Source: NVTR01 sp036480115 (GTDB taxonomy: Bacteria; Pseudomonadota; Alphaproteobacteria; Rhodobacterales; Rhodobacteraceae). From it: DNA of 64,000 bases. The stretch lies in assembly GCA_965224795.1 (NCBI GenBank), contig CBDDAE010000001.1, positions 868,001 to 932,000 on the forward strand, read 5' to 3'. The notes under the pieces are model-generated. The model ran no database searches and was not told where the DNA came from. It saw only the letters and a program-made list of their open reading frames with translations. A program made the translations under genes and the position numbers. Of this stretch, positions 53,132 to 61,834 are shown piece by piece; within the stretch, counting starts at the first letter, position 1, and each line of letters opens with the position of its first letter.

Positions 53132-53701
53132 CTAGTTGTAGGTGTTTTCGGTTTCTTCCAGAATTTTGAAAGTCGCGTTGACACCCATGAATTCTGTGAA
53201 ACCGAGCATGGTCTGCTGCATGCTTCCATCAAATTCAGCGTAGTCACCCGAAGCGCCCGTAATCGGGCGGATATTTCCCACTCCGACATCAGCCAGCTCA
53301 GTGCCCTGGGTGATGATCACATCACCGTCGTTGAACTGAATAATCTGGCGACTAACCAGCCAGACGCCGGTTGTGGCGTCGCCGCCTTCGCCGACGAACC
53401 AGCCGTCGCAAGTCCAGGTTCCCAAGACTTTGTCAGGGAATGCAGCACTGCCATCTTCCAGGACGCCGGTGATGTTTCCAGTCAAGGTTCCGGCGGGGTA
53501 AACGTAGCCCTGGGTGATAAACGGATTACCTGCGGCGGGCATGCCGCTGTCATGCACCGGCGCTGCTGCAAAGCTGAAACGAGTATGGTCTTCGGCAACA
53601 TCGAATTTAGTAACTGCATTGCCAGCCATCGCGCCAAGCGTAGAAATGGCGGTGATCGCTGTGCTGAGTATCAGGTTCTTAATCATGGTATTTTCTTTCA
53701 T
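53132..53701 (-). CDS. Exported protein of unknown function
   Basis: 189 aa (184 if ATG 53686 is used, which gives a cleaner signal peptide MIKNLILSTAITAISTLGAMAG). The mature part is beta-rich with many Gly and Asp residues (YPAGTLTGNITGV, WTCDGWFVGEG, GASGDYAEFDGSM) and resembles an allene-oxide-cyclase/dirigent-like barrel, but this is only a resemblance in pattern. Likely periplasmic or secreted. Confidence 0.75.
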   Translation of the reverse strand: MKENTMIKNLILSTAITAISTLGAMAGNAVTKFDVAEDHTRFSFAAAPVHDSGMPAAGNPFITQGYVYPAGTLTGNITGVLEDGSAAFPDKVLGTWTCDGWFVGEGGDATTGVWLVSRQIIQFNDGDVIITQGTELADVGVGNIRPITGASGDYAEFDGSMQQTMLGFTEFMGVNATFKILEETENTYN

Positions 53702-53770
53702 TTGAGTACAGAGAGAGAGCCGCTCAGATAATCGAAGCGGATAGTTCAGTCGGGTTGACTGATTTTGGGT

Positions 53771-54709
53771 TTAGGTTGCGGGGTTCAGCGCCCCGCAAAT
53801 CTGGGCGACATGGCGATGGTCAGTGCCGCAGCACCCACCAAAGACATTCATGGCCGGAAAGATTGCTTTCATATCAGCATATTGTTGGCCAAGCTCCACC
53901 GGATTGCCATCGTCCAGCTCTTCGCTGTTGTCCAGTTCAGCATGTGACATCCGCGATGCATTGGCCCGCAGTCCACCCAAACGGTTGATCCAGCCACCAC
54001 CTTCGGCGGCAATATGACTGAAGTGATCGGGATGGGCGCAATTAATCATGTAATAGGCTGGTTTGATGATCGTGTTGGCATCAGCCTGGGCAATCGCATC
54101 CGACAGTTTTTCACCTGTCGGCAGACAGCCATCGGTTTCCAGAGTAAAGCTAATGACACATGGAATGCCGAATTCAGCCGCCGCATTGGCCACGCCAATC
54201 GCCTCTGGAATGTTCGTAATCGTCAGCGCCGAAATCATGTCCACTTTGCTGCGTGCGAATACACCGATCTGAAAACTGTGATAGTCTTGGGCTTCCTGCG
54301 CCGTCATGATGGTTTTTGGGTCATAGCCATCGCCACGCGGACCAACCACACCATTAATAAGGGTGTTCACGCCGTGCCCCATGGTATCCCTCAGGACTTT
54401 GACGCTTTCAACGGCTTCTGCATTGATTTTGGCCAAATCATCAGGATCAAAGCCAAGCAGTGGCCCCCAATCCGGGCTGGCGCGCCAGGTGTTTGTATCA
54501 AGCACAAATCCTGCATTGTGTTGCCGCGCCAGGTCAAACAATGGCTCAAAGTATTCGCGAACGGCGGCGCGAGCTCTTGTCGATCGTAACAGCGGGAAGG
54601 CGGCGAAATGGGGCATCTCAAAGCCTTCTTTGAATAGCATCCATGTTTCAAAACCGGCATCGGTCAGGAACATCTGGTCGCCTTCATTGGGTAGTCGTAC
54701 GGATTTCAT
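53771..54709 (-). CDS. Homocysteine S-methyltransferase family protein
   Basis: 312 aa barrel with the zinc site of the family: Cys in MINCAHPDHF (about residue 223) and the Cys pair in GGCCGTDHRHV near the C-terminus (about 293). It transfers a methyl group from a donor such as S-methylmethionine, betaine or another methylated compound to homocysteine. ATG 54709 has TGGAAA upstream; the TTG four codons earlier is less likely. It lies about 95 bp after the flavin monooxygenase on the same strand. Confidence 0.9.
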   Translation of the reverse strand: MKSVRLPNEGDQMFLTDAGFETWMLFKEGFEMPHFAAFPLLRSTRARAAVREYFEPLFDLARQHNAGFVLDTNTWRASPDWGPLLGFDPDDLAKINAEAVESVKVLRDTMGHGVNTLINGVVGPRGDGYDPKTIMTAQEAQDYHSFQIGVFARSKVDMISALTITNIPEAIGVANAAAEFGIPCVISFTLETDGCLPTGEKLSDAIAQADANTIIKPAYYMINCAHPDHFSHIAAEGGGWINRLGGLRANASRMSHAELDNSEELDDGNPVELGQQYADMKAIFPAMNVFGGCCGTDHRHVAQICGALNPAT

Positions 54710-54742
54710 TTTAGTTTCCAATCAATAGTGTTTTGTTGTTTT

Positions 54743-54762
54743 GCGTTCGTGCTTTCGAACGC
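54743..54762. other. Small hairpin between methyltransferase and monooxygenase genes
   Basis: GCGTTCG (54743-54749) and CGAACGC (54756-54762) form a 7-bp stem with a 6-nt loop. There is no T-tract on the minus strand, so it is not a convincing terminator. Confidence 0.35.
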
Positions 54763-54806
54763 TTCATCAGGTTTAGTTTCAGGTAATTCGTTCATTTCAT
54801 TTTCGG

Positions 54807-56018
54807 TCACACAGCTGCCTCGTGGCTCGAAAGGGGTGGACCAGATTTGGATTTTAGATCAAGATATGCGACTTCGGAATTCGCGGGCTGCGCGTCGATC
54901 GCAGTGGCGATCCGCTGCGCGCTAATCCCGGCGGCGTGAAAGAAACCCTGGAAAATGACGCCGTAGCCAGTGAACCAAAGACCCGGATTATCGGGGTCTG
55001 CTTGCCCCATCGGACACAGCGGATAACCCTTGGTGTCCAGAGCGTTTAGCCCATCCAGGAGTTCACCCAACCCAGGTGTGTAACCCGTTGCACATATCAC
55101 GACATCGGGGTGAACAATGCGCCCACTTTTTAGCTCAACACCATCCCTATAGAACTTGACCGTTTCACTGACCGCCAAAAAACGACCACCTTTCAATGCT
55201 TGGACAAAGCCGTCATCCATTCCGAAGGTAATGCCATCACGCAGCATTCTTGTGCCGCCACCATCCGTGTGCCTACGCAGACCATAGCGACGCAAATCTC
55301 CGATGAAATATCGTTGGATTATGGCAAATGCCGGGTCCAGCATCATTCTTGGAATTGCAGAAAACACATTGGCCAATCGTTGTAATGGAAAGCCGAATAT
55401 GCGCGACGGCAATATGGCTGGTCCGTGGCGCACCGACACCCAAACCTGCGCCGGGTTACTGCGCGACAGATGGTTCAGCACATCCGTTCCAGAATTTCCC
55501 GCACCGATGACAAGTACATTCTTGCCGTCAAACCGTGTGACATCGCCCAGATCGGCGGAATGGATGACTTGGCCTTGAAAGCATTCAATACCAGGCCAAT
55601 CCGGAATAGTTTTCAGCCGCTCACGACCGGTTGCAATGATCACATTGGAGCAACGAAATTCGCCCTTGTCTGAAGTTACACACCAGCCATCACTGTCACG
55701 TTCTAACCCCGTCACTTTGGTGTCGTGCAAAATCGGCGTATCCAGTTTTTCGGCGTATTCAGTCAAGAATTCCACAACGGTATCCCGGCGGATATAGATG
55801 CCGTCCGTCTTGGTCATTTCCTGTCCGGGCAGCCGGGCGAAATGGCGGTGAATGTTCAGGCGCAACTGTGGGTGACGTGCGCGCCATGTATCGGCGATGC
55901 GTGGCGATGCATCCAGAACGGTCACAGGGATGCCGCGCGAACGCAGGGCTTTTGCCGCTGCCAAACCGGAAAGACCGGCACCAATTACTATAGTCGATTT
56001 TTGATCTTTACAGGTCAT
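54807..56018 (-). CDS. Flavin-containing monooxygenase-like protein
   Basis: 403 aa. FAD-binding GAGLSG is at residues 13-18, the FMO fingerprint variant FQGQVIHS at 147-154, NADPH-binding GAGNSG at 172-177 and ICATGYTPGL (the ATGY motif) near 320. It should hydroxylate a small nucleophilic (N or S) substrate or act in Baeyer-Villiger oxidation. The frame is open 27 codons further with two possible starts; ATG 56018 is used because GGAAAA precedes it and it is next to the Rossmann strand. Confidence 0.87.
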   Translation of the reverse strand: MTCKDQKSTIVIGAGLSGLAAAKALRSRGIPVTVLDASPRIADTWRARHPQLRLNIHRHFARLPGQEMTKTDGIYIRRDTVVEFLTEYAEKLDTPILHDTKVTGLERDSDGWCVTSDKGEFRCSNVIIATGRERLKTIPDWPGIECFQGQVIHSADLGDVTRFDGKNVLVIGAGNSGTDVLNHLSRSNPAQVWVSVRHGPAILPSRIFGFPLQRLANVFSAIPRMMLDPAFAIIQRYFIGDLRRYGLRRHTDGGGTRMLRDGITFGMDDGFVQALKGGRFLAVSETVKFYRDGVELKSGRIVHPDVVICATGYTPGLGELLDGLNALDTKGYPLCPMGQADPDNPGLWFTGYGVIFQGFFHAAGISAQRIATAIDAQPANSEVAYLDLKSKSGPPLSSHEAAV

Positions 56019-56116
56019 TTTTCCATATCCGAATAATGGCGCTTCTTGGGACGGTATTGCCGGATGTGGTTGAGTCATGATATGCGGGGAATAGGTCAAA
56101 ACGGTGATTTTCGGAC

Positions 56117-57142
56117 ATGAAACTAAAAAAACTGAATAGCGCGCCCTATCGGGTTGCTGTCGTCACAATGCCCTGTGTGGGCACTTCCACTGTATTTAGT
56201 ATTGTCGATGTACTTGCCTCTGTTGGGCGAGACTGGAAAATGCTCCACGGCACGCAACCCACATCGCCAATTTTCGATGCAGCGCTATTGTCGGCGGATG
56301 GCAAGCCATATCTTGATATCAACGGGCGGCGCATTACGCCGGACGGCGCTCTCAGTGGTTTTGGCCAACCGGATCTTGTCATCGTTCCTGATTTACATCT
56401 TGACCCAAGCGCACCACTGCCAGACGATTTTGCGCGTTTGATACCATGGTTGAACGACGCATATGCAAATGGCGCAATTGTTTCATCGGTTTGTTCGGGC
56501 GCATTACTTCTAGCAGCCGCCGGCCTTTTGAACGGTCTGGATGCAACCAGCCACTGGGCGTTCTGTGACGTGCTTTCAAAAAATTTCCCTGAAATCAGGG
56601 TCCGGCGCGAACGTATATTGGTACCCGCAGGTGAGGGGCACAGGATAATCACGGCTGGCGGCGCCTCGGCCTGGGGTGATCTGATGCTATACCTGATTGG
56701 TCGGCTTGCCGGTCAGGATGAAGCACGCCAACTGGCCAAAGTATATCTGCTTCAGCCTCACACCGAGGGCCAGTTACATTATGCGTCTCTTATCGCCGGT
56801 AGCCAGTCCGAGGATAAGCTGGTTGCCGACGCACAGGTTTGGGCCGCCGATAACTATGCCCATGCAGCACCGGTTGCCGCGATGGCGAACCGCTTTGGTT
56901 TGACTGAGCGCAGCCTGCTGCGCCGCTTTCGTAAAGCAACCGGGCAATCCCCAGTGGACTATATTCAGACACTGAAAATCGAAGAAGCGAAACAGATGCT
57001 TGAAACGACAAATGATTCAATCGAGGATATTGCCGCCGAAGTGGGCTATATCGAAACATCAAGCTTTCGAAATGCCTTTCGCCGACACGTCGGAATGCCC
57101 GCCACGGCTTATCGAAAAAAGCGTGTTACTTTCGCGCATTAG
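56117..57142 (+). CDS. GlxA-type transcriptional regulator (DJ-1/PfpI + AraC HTH)
   Basis: 341 aa. The N-terminal 190 residues form a DJ-1/PfpI-like domain with the cysteine elbow SSVCSGALLLAAAGLL near residue 124. The C-terminal 100 residues hold two AraC helix-turn-helices (AAMANRFGLTERSLLRRFRKATGQ and IEDIAAEVGYIETSSFRNAFRRHVG). It is divergent from the monooxygenase gene with a 98-bp gap and probably controls it and the methyltransferase. GlxA relatives sense quaternary amines such as betaine or carnitine in studied cases. Confidence 0.9.
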   Translation: MKLKKLNSAPYRVAVVTMPCVGTSTVFSIVDVLASVGRDWKMLHGTQPTSPIFDAALLSADGKPYLDINGRRITPDGALSGFGQPDLVIVPDLHLDPSAPLPDDFARLIPWLNDAYANGAIVSSVCSGALLLAAAGLLNGLDATSHWAFCDVLSKNFPEIRVRRERILVPAGEGHRIITAGGASAWGDLMLYLIGRLAGQDEARQLAKVYLLQPHTEGQLHYASLIAGSQSEDKLVADAQVWAADNYAHAAPVAAMANRFGLTERSLLRRFRKATGQSPVDYIQTLKIEEAKQMLETTNDSIEDIAAEVGYIETSSFRNAFRRHVGMPATAYRKKRVTFAH

Positions 57143-57240
57143 TGGGATTTTGGGTATTTAGACAGGTCCGAAAATCGATGCCCGATTTCCTGGCATTTGA
57201 TAGGTTCAATTGCGAAAGAAACCGCCGCAGACGCCTGCAG

Positions 57241-57561
57241 TTACGGCAACATGATATCTACAACCGAGACATCTCCGCGTCCCTTGTCGCGCGTGTAGCG
57301 CATCTGGTGCCCTCGCTGTTCTATAATTTCACAGTCCAAGCCTAGATCTTCGCCCTCAAAAGTTGCGGTTCTGCAGAAATATCCATCAGACCAATACCAG
57401 TTCCCCGAGAACGGAAGCTCACCAATTGATCCAGAAATCCGACCGTCTGCGTGGATGACAAACTGAATACCTTCACCAATCAAAGGCTTATCCGCAAATG
57501 CATCTGCGAATTCGGTACTGGTCTCAATTCTGTTCCAGTTACTACTATCAGTTGAAGCCAT
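57241..57561 (-). CDS. Conserved-looking hypothetical protein
   Basis: 106 aa. A compact beta-rich protein: GIQFVIHADGRISGSIG, then GNWYWSDGYFCRTATFEGEDLGLDCEI and MRYTRDKGRGD. I have the impression of a small protein family common in roseobacters but can name no function. ATG 57561 follows GGAGG by 9 nt on the minus strand; upstream open codons lack any signal. Confidence 0.75.
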   Translation of the reverse strand: MASTDSSNWNRIETSTEFADAFADKPLIGEGIQFVIHADGRISGSIGELPFSGNWYWSDGYFCRTATFEGEDLGLDCEIIEQRGHQMRYTRDKGRGDVSVVDIMLP

Positions 57562-58169
57562 AATAGCGTTCCTCCGTCCATTAAGTCGCAAATTTATTAG
57601 CAATTTGCACACATCTGGTCGAGGCGAAAAACTGTGAGTTCTGAGCCAATATTGCACTACGCTGATAGTGTCGCGATGCAGCACAACCGGCCATTTGTAA
57701 GTTGGCCACTGGTAGCGGTCTTGTCCCGCAAGGCGGACATTCCATTACCCTGTTCAGGAATTCATTTCCTTGTTATGGCAAAATATTTTCCCTGTTAGGT
57801 AATTACCAGTATACCGCAAAACGCCCCTAAAGACTGAGTGTTTTGACAAAGGGTACCCCAAAACACCCGAAAACAAGTGTTTTTCCCTGTAAATTCCCTG
57901 TTAACAGGGAATTTTGAGCTGAGACTGGTTCGCTCAGGACTGGGCACACAGCCACGCATTTCTCATATTCAAAACGCGGTTAGTTTGCAGCGCAATTATT
58001 TTGAGTTTTCGGGGGCTTGGGCTCTGCCAATCCTGACTGAGACACCTTCACTTGCTACAATAGTAGCGATTCAGGCCTCCAGTCTCAGTTCGCCATTTCC
58101 ACGGTACGAGTTTGAAGATTTAAGCGACAGGCGGGATCATTGGGCTGCGAACTTCTCGCTCTGTTCGGC
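57562..58169. other. Gene-free region with TTCCCTGTT repeats
   Basis: 608 bp without a convincing gene. Similar short motifs recur: TTACCCTGTT (57745-57754), TTCCTTGTT (57766-57774), TTCCCTGTT (57788-57796), TTCCCTGT (57883-57890) and TTCCCTGTT (57894-57902). A 98-aa frame at 57877-58173 is not believed (see rejected items). The region marks the left edge of the mobile-element cluster. Confidence 0.55.
57891..57914. repeat. 24-bp perfect palindrome
   Basis: AAATTCCCTGTT is followed immediately by its reverse complement AACAGGGAATTT, a spacer-free palindrome. It is the last member of the TTCCCTGTT repeat series. It could be a recombinase or replication-protein site or the remnant of an element end; nothing in the sequence decides this. 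Confidence 0.8.
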
Positions 58170-58580
58170 CTAGATGGCAGAGAAGCCTGTCTTGATCAGA
58201 TAGTCAGTGGTAAGGCCATGGGGTTGCTCACCGATTGTGATCGCGCTCCTCACATCAGGCGCAAGGAGCGCCAGATCAATAACATCCTGGACTCGGCGCT
58301 TTGAAGTACCTTCTGCTTCGGCAATCTCAGCGAAAGTTTTACCTTCGATGATCATTGCCAGCCAGCGCCTGGCTTTGACGACGTTCTGGATGAGCGTGTA
58401 GTCGATCTCTGTGGGTGCAACACCCAGATGCAGTTTCAGTTCAACTCCTCTGCGGCGCATCCTTAAGCATGTTTCATTCACGAGCTGATCTGGATCGATT
58501 TGCTCAGGACTAAGTTGCAGCGTTTCGGCTACTGCCCCATGACCGAGTTTGAGGCTGTAGATATGTACGGACTCTCGGGA
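58170..58580 (-). pseudogene. Serine recombinase, C-terminal fragment
   Basis: About 137 codons of the C-terminal part of a large serine recombinase. The pattern RRRGVELKLHLG, then ARRWLAMIIEGKTFAEIAEAEGTSKRRVQDVIDLALLAPDV (partly quoted from about residues 90-140 of the frame) and GLTTDYLIKTG match the helix-turn-helix tail of resolvase-type integrases found in alphaproteobacteria. The catalytic N-terminal domain and zinc domain are missing; an IS481-type remnant replaces them. Confidence 0.7.
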
Positions 58581-58592
58581 CACTTGTGTTGT

Positions 58593-58788
58593 TACATTAG
58601 CTTGTCTCTGAGCGCTTCGTAAGGGGTCTGGCCGTTGTGTGCGCCGTGTGGTCTGGCGAAGTTGTAGAAGCGTTCCCATTCATCGAGTTTTGCCAACAGG
58701 TCGACATCGCCTTTGTAGCTTAGTGCTGATAGAATTCTTGCTGGTCAGATCGGTGTGACCGCTCGACCTTGCCATTGAGCTGCGGCCC
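58593..58788 (-). pseudogene. IS481-type transposase, C-terminal remnant with frameshift
   Basis: The frame LNGKVERSHRSDQQEFYQ (from about 58780) stops at 58720-58722, while the next frame carries on with SYKGDVDLLAKLDEWERFYN and FARPHGAHNGQTPYEALRDKL, to TAA at 58593-58595. Together these are the C-terminal 60-70 residues of an IS481/DDE transposase with one frameshift near 58725. The rest of the element is lost. Confidence 0.75.
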
Positions 58789-58935
58789 GCCAGCGACACA
58801 CAGCATCGTGTCCACCGTCCCAACTGAAGAAGTCGTGCAGGAAGCCAAATCGCTGGTGGAATAGATGGCCCCGGGTAATGCAACCGCGATTCCGATCAGG
58901 GCGCTGGTGGAAAAAAACTTGCGAGTTTTAGCCAC
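58789..58935 (-). pseudogene. Exported protein, N-terminal stub cut by IS481 remnant
   Basis: A GTG at 58935 with AAGGA upstream starts a signal-peptide-like sequence (VAKTRKFFSTSALIGIAVAL, then PGAIYSTSDLA). After about 49 codons it runs straight into transposase sequence. The parent gene was probably truncated by the IS; its remainder is not in the window. Confidence 0.5.
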
Positions 58936-58980
58936 CAAGGGAATCCTTCTAAAACTGTACACCCGATACGCTTCCAACAT

Positions 58981-59410
58981 AGGTGCGACTTTCAGCGTCT
59001 TTGTTGCCCCAGCACCCTCAATTTAATCTATAATTTGTGTGGTTTACCAGTTAAAATCTGTGGGAATTTTGGGTCGTACTGGATGCTTGCGTCAGAATTT
59101 CCCGATGGCTTGAAGCTGGACAAAGTATCGGGAAATTTTCTGAGTCAGTTTCGCTGAAATCTACTCATTGCTTTGGTTTTGCACACATCGGGCAGATTTT
59201 TCTGCAAGACTGCGGTCGTCGCTGCACCACTCGTCCCCCCTAAGATCAAGTTCGCCCGCCGGTTGCGGATTGCTTCGTTTTCATGGCAAATAGTGAAGTT
59301 GTTGTACAAGGCTGCCGGCCGAGTTCGTTTGCAACCCAAATAAAGAGCGAAACAAGGAACTCCTTAACCAAATTACAGGTCGCTGACGGCCTAGAAATGG
59401 AATACCACAG
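58981..59410. other. Gene-free region before the aminotransferase
   Basis: 430 bp without a supported gene. It includes an inverted repeat, AATTTCCCGAT (59096-59106) and ATCGGGAAATT (59127-59137). The promoter of the aminotransferase gene should lie near the right end. The 64-aa minus-strand frame at 59145-59339 shows no coding character. Confidence 0.5.
59096..59137. repeat. 11-bp inverted repeat with 20-bp spacer
   Basis: AATTTCCCGAT and ATCGGGAAATT are exact reverse complements. As RNA it could form a hairpin with a 20-nt loop; as DNA it could be a protein-binding site or a decayed element end. Confidence 0.6.
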
Positions 59411-60361
59411 ATGAATTCTGACTTGTCCCACACGACCCATGACGCCGAACATGATGTTCGAAACGACGCATTGATGATCTACGTCAATGGGCAGATCGTG
59501 CCCAAAGCCGAGGCAATGGTTTCGGTCTATGACAGCGGTTTTTTGCTTGGCGACGGCATGTGGGAAGGCATGCGCCTTTATGACGGGCAATGGGGGTTTT
59601 TTGACGAACACATGGATCGACTGTTCAATTCCTGTAAATCCGTTTCCATCGACATCGGCAAGACCAAGGAAGAAATCCGTGATTTGCTGGATGAAACAGC
59701 CACCGCCAACGGGATGACAAGTGATGCGCATTGCCGGCTGATGATCACGCGTGGGCGCAAGATCAAACCGTTTCAGCACCCAAGCCTTAGCCGGTTTGGA
59801 CCAACAATCGTCGCGATTGTTGAGCATTCGAAACCTGCTGAAAGCCTTTCCGCAAATGGTATTCGTCTTGCTACCGTGCCACAGGTTCGCGGTCTGCCGA
59901 TGAGCCAGGATGCTAAATACAACAGTCATTCAAAACTAAATTGCGTGATCGGTTGCCTTCAGGCCGAACAGGCTGGGGCGGACGAAGCCCTGATGCTGGA
60001 TCCCCATGGTTTTGTGAACACGACCAACGCCTGTAATTTTTTCATCGTGCGCCGGGGCGAAGTTTGGACGTCGACGGGGGATTACTGCATGAATGGTGTC
60101 ACCCGCCAAAAAGTCATCGACCTGTGCCACGCGAATGACATTCCGGTCTTTGAAAAAAACTATTCGCTCTATGAGGCTTACGGCGCTGACGAAGCTTTTT
60201 TGACTGGTACCTTTGGCGCACAGACGCCTGTGGCCGAAATTGACGGAAAAACCATCGGAGAGGCCGCCGGCGCAGGTCCGGTGACCCGGCTATTGCGCGC
60301 ATTTTACAAAGAACTGGTGGTTGAAAACATTACAGCGCAAAATGGACCTGTCGCGGTTTAA
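59411..60361 (+). CDS. Class IV PLP aminotransferase (BCAT/D-amino acid aminotransferase family)
   Basis: 316 aa, fold type IV. YVNGQIVPKAEAMVSVYDSGF at residues 24-44 opens the fold, the PLP lysine is in DAKYNSHSKLN (about 170-175), and GFVNTTNACNFFIV and the late GTFGAQTPVAEIDG loop bind cofactor and substrate. Candidates are branched-chain, D-alanine or (R)-amine transaminase activity; this sequence cannot separate them. A 20-residue polar extension precedes the fold. It is the only intact metabolic gene among the mobile remnants. Confidence 0.88.
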   Translation: MNSDLSHTTHDAEHDVRNDALMIYVNGQIVPKAEAMVSVYDSGFLLGDGMWEGMRLYDGQWGFFDEHMDRLFNSCKSVSIDIGKTKEEIRDLLDETATANGMTSDAHCRLMITRGRKIKPFQHPSLSRFGPTIVAIVEHSKPAESLSANGIRLATVPQVRGLPMSQDAKYNSHSKLNCVIGCLQAEQAGADEALMLDPHGFVNTTNACNFFIVRRGEVWTSTGDYCMNGVTRQKVIDLCHANDIPVFEKNYSLYEAYGADEAFLTGTFGAQTPVAEIDGKTIGEAAGAGPVTRLLRAFYKELVVENITAQNGPVAV

Positions 60362-60380
60362 TGCTGCTCCCGGTGTTCAT

Positions 60381-61237
60381 TTAAGCGGCGATCCTTTCGA
60401 ATGCCAATTGCCTTTTCCAGCCTAACGCGGAATGTCGACGGCTAGGATTGTAGAAGCCATTAATATATTCGAAGACAGCGACCCCACCGCTTGGCGTGTT
60501 TGTCAGGAATGCCGCCAGATCAGCTCGGCTTTGATTGTTTTGAAGAAGGTTTCCATCGCAGCATTATCGTAGCAATTACCCTTGCCGCTCATCGATACTT
60601 TGAACCCATGTTGGCGCAGGATTTTCTGATAGTCGTGCGAGCAATACTGGCTGCCCCTTTCGGAATGAGGGATGCAGTCCTTGGGCGGCCTGCGCATGGC
60701 AATGGCCATATTCAGCGCCCTGATTGCAAGGTCGCGTTTCATTCGGTTCGACACGGCCCAGCCGATCACACGCCTGGAATGCAGATCCAGTACTACTGCC
60801 AAATAACGCCTGCCCTCACGGGTCCAGATGTAACTGATATCCACCACCCATTTCTGGTTTGGCCGATCCGCTTAAAAGTAACGGTTCAGCCAGTTGGGTG
60901 CAATATTGAACCTGTGGTTGCTATCGGTCGTAACCTTGTGTTTGCGCGTTCTGATAACAGATATTCCGTTCAGGCGCATTGAACGACCGACTCGCCGGTG
61001 GCCGACTTCAAGACCGATCTCTTTCAGCTCTTCAGTCATCCTCGGCCGACCATAACTGTTCAAGCTCAGGCGATGCTGCTCCCGGATAGGGGCCAGTAAA
61101 ACCATGTCTTCACGTCGACGGCGACTGGCAGGACGGCCGCGCCAGGCACGGTAGCTAGGAGGGAAGACATCGACGATCCGGCAAAGACGCTCGGTGGGGA
61201 TGTTTTTGCGGTGCTTTTCAACAAATGCGAACCTCAT
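60381..61237 (-). pseudogene. IS3-family transposase OrfB, inactivated
   Basis: A DDE transposase in three pieces. Residues 1-121 start at ATG 61237 (FVEKHRKNIPTERLCRIVDV) and end at an in-frame TAA (60872-60874) where relatives have Ser; reading continues in the same frame with PNQKWVVDISYIWTREGR and DLHSRRVIGWAVSNRMKRD to a stop at 60503; the last part, EYINGFYNPSRRHSALGWK, is in another frame and stops at 60381-60383. One nonsense and one frameshift mutation are thus visible. Confidence 0.85.
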
Positions 61238-61437
61238 TTGCTTTGGTCCGCGAAGAAGATTGTTGCTTTTTATAACAGCTCCCTCTCCTCTCGCAGAAGA
61301 CGGTTTTCTTTGCGGAGTTCTGCTATTTCGCGCTTAAAATTAGTTTGTACCGAAGCATTTTCAGGGTTCTTCCAATCCTGCTGTGTGTTTCGTTCCCATA
61401 GTCGTTCTCCTTTTGCGCATAATATGCGGTTATAGGA
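61234..61437 (-). pseudogene. IS3-family transposase OrfA, C-terminal remnant
   Basis: Only the leucine-zipper end of OrfA is present (REIAELRKENRLLREERELL, an in-frame TAA at 61270-61272, then KATIFFADQSK and TGA overlapping the OrfB ATG). The N-terminal helix-turn-helix is missing. It belongs with the inactivated OrfB next to it. Confidence 0.75.
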
Positions 61438-61816
61438 GCGGAACAATTCCGCGACAGATCCATTCTGCCATCGTGTCAGGGTTTTCCCTGAAAGGATCGG
61501 GTTTGATCGGCGCGTGTAGCGACCACTGACGCAAGCGGCGAGTTGTGCCGAGGGAATGTCCGAAACGCAGGCGCACTGGCCCTACTGGCTCAATACAACG
61601 CCGCCGCGCACGCGTATGTCTCTGCCTGCTAGCGGTTAGTCACAGATCTATGGGATTATCCCTGACATGACCTTGTGGCACGTCTTATCGGTTCATTATC
61701 GAAACCAAGGAATATGAAATCCAAACCCGCAAACTCTCGTTATGAATGAGGGAGCCTCGGGGGCAGGTCAGTACCTGAGGACCCGGGATATATCTACATC
61801 GTGCGATCTGGCTCAA
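61438..61816. other. Gap between two IS3-family elements; 5' part of a split ORF
   Basis: 379 bp without a complete gene. An ATG at 61742 starts 25 codons (MNEGASGAGQYLRTRDISTS...) that run exactly to the left end of the intact IS and continue in frame after its right end (63033-63188). The remaining bases show nothing recognisable. Confidence 0.45.
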
Positions 61817-61834
61817 TGAATAGCCCCTAGTTTT

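Noticed and set aside
57877..58173. 98-codon plus-strand frame beginning in the repeat region
   Set aside because: It starts within the TTCCCTG repeats, has no ribosome site or recognisable domain and ends at the recombinase fragment; likely non-coding.
59145..59339. 64-codon minus-strand frame
   Set aside because: Low-complexity composition, no ribosome site, no recognisable family, in an element-rich gap.
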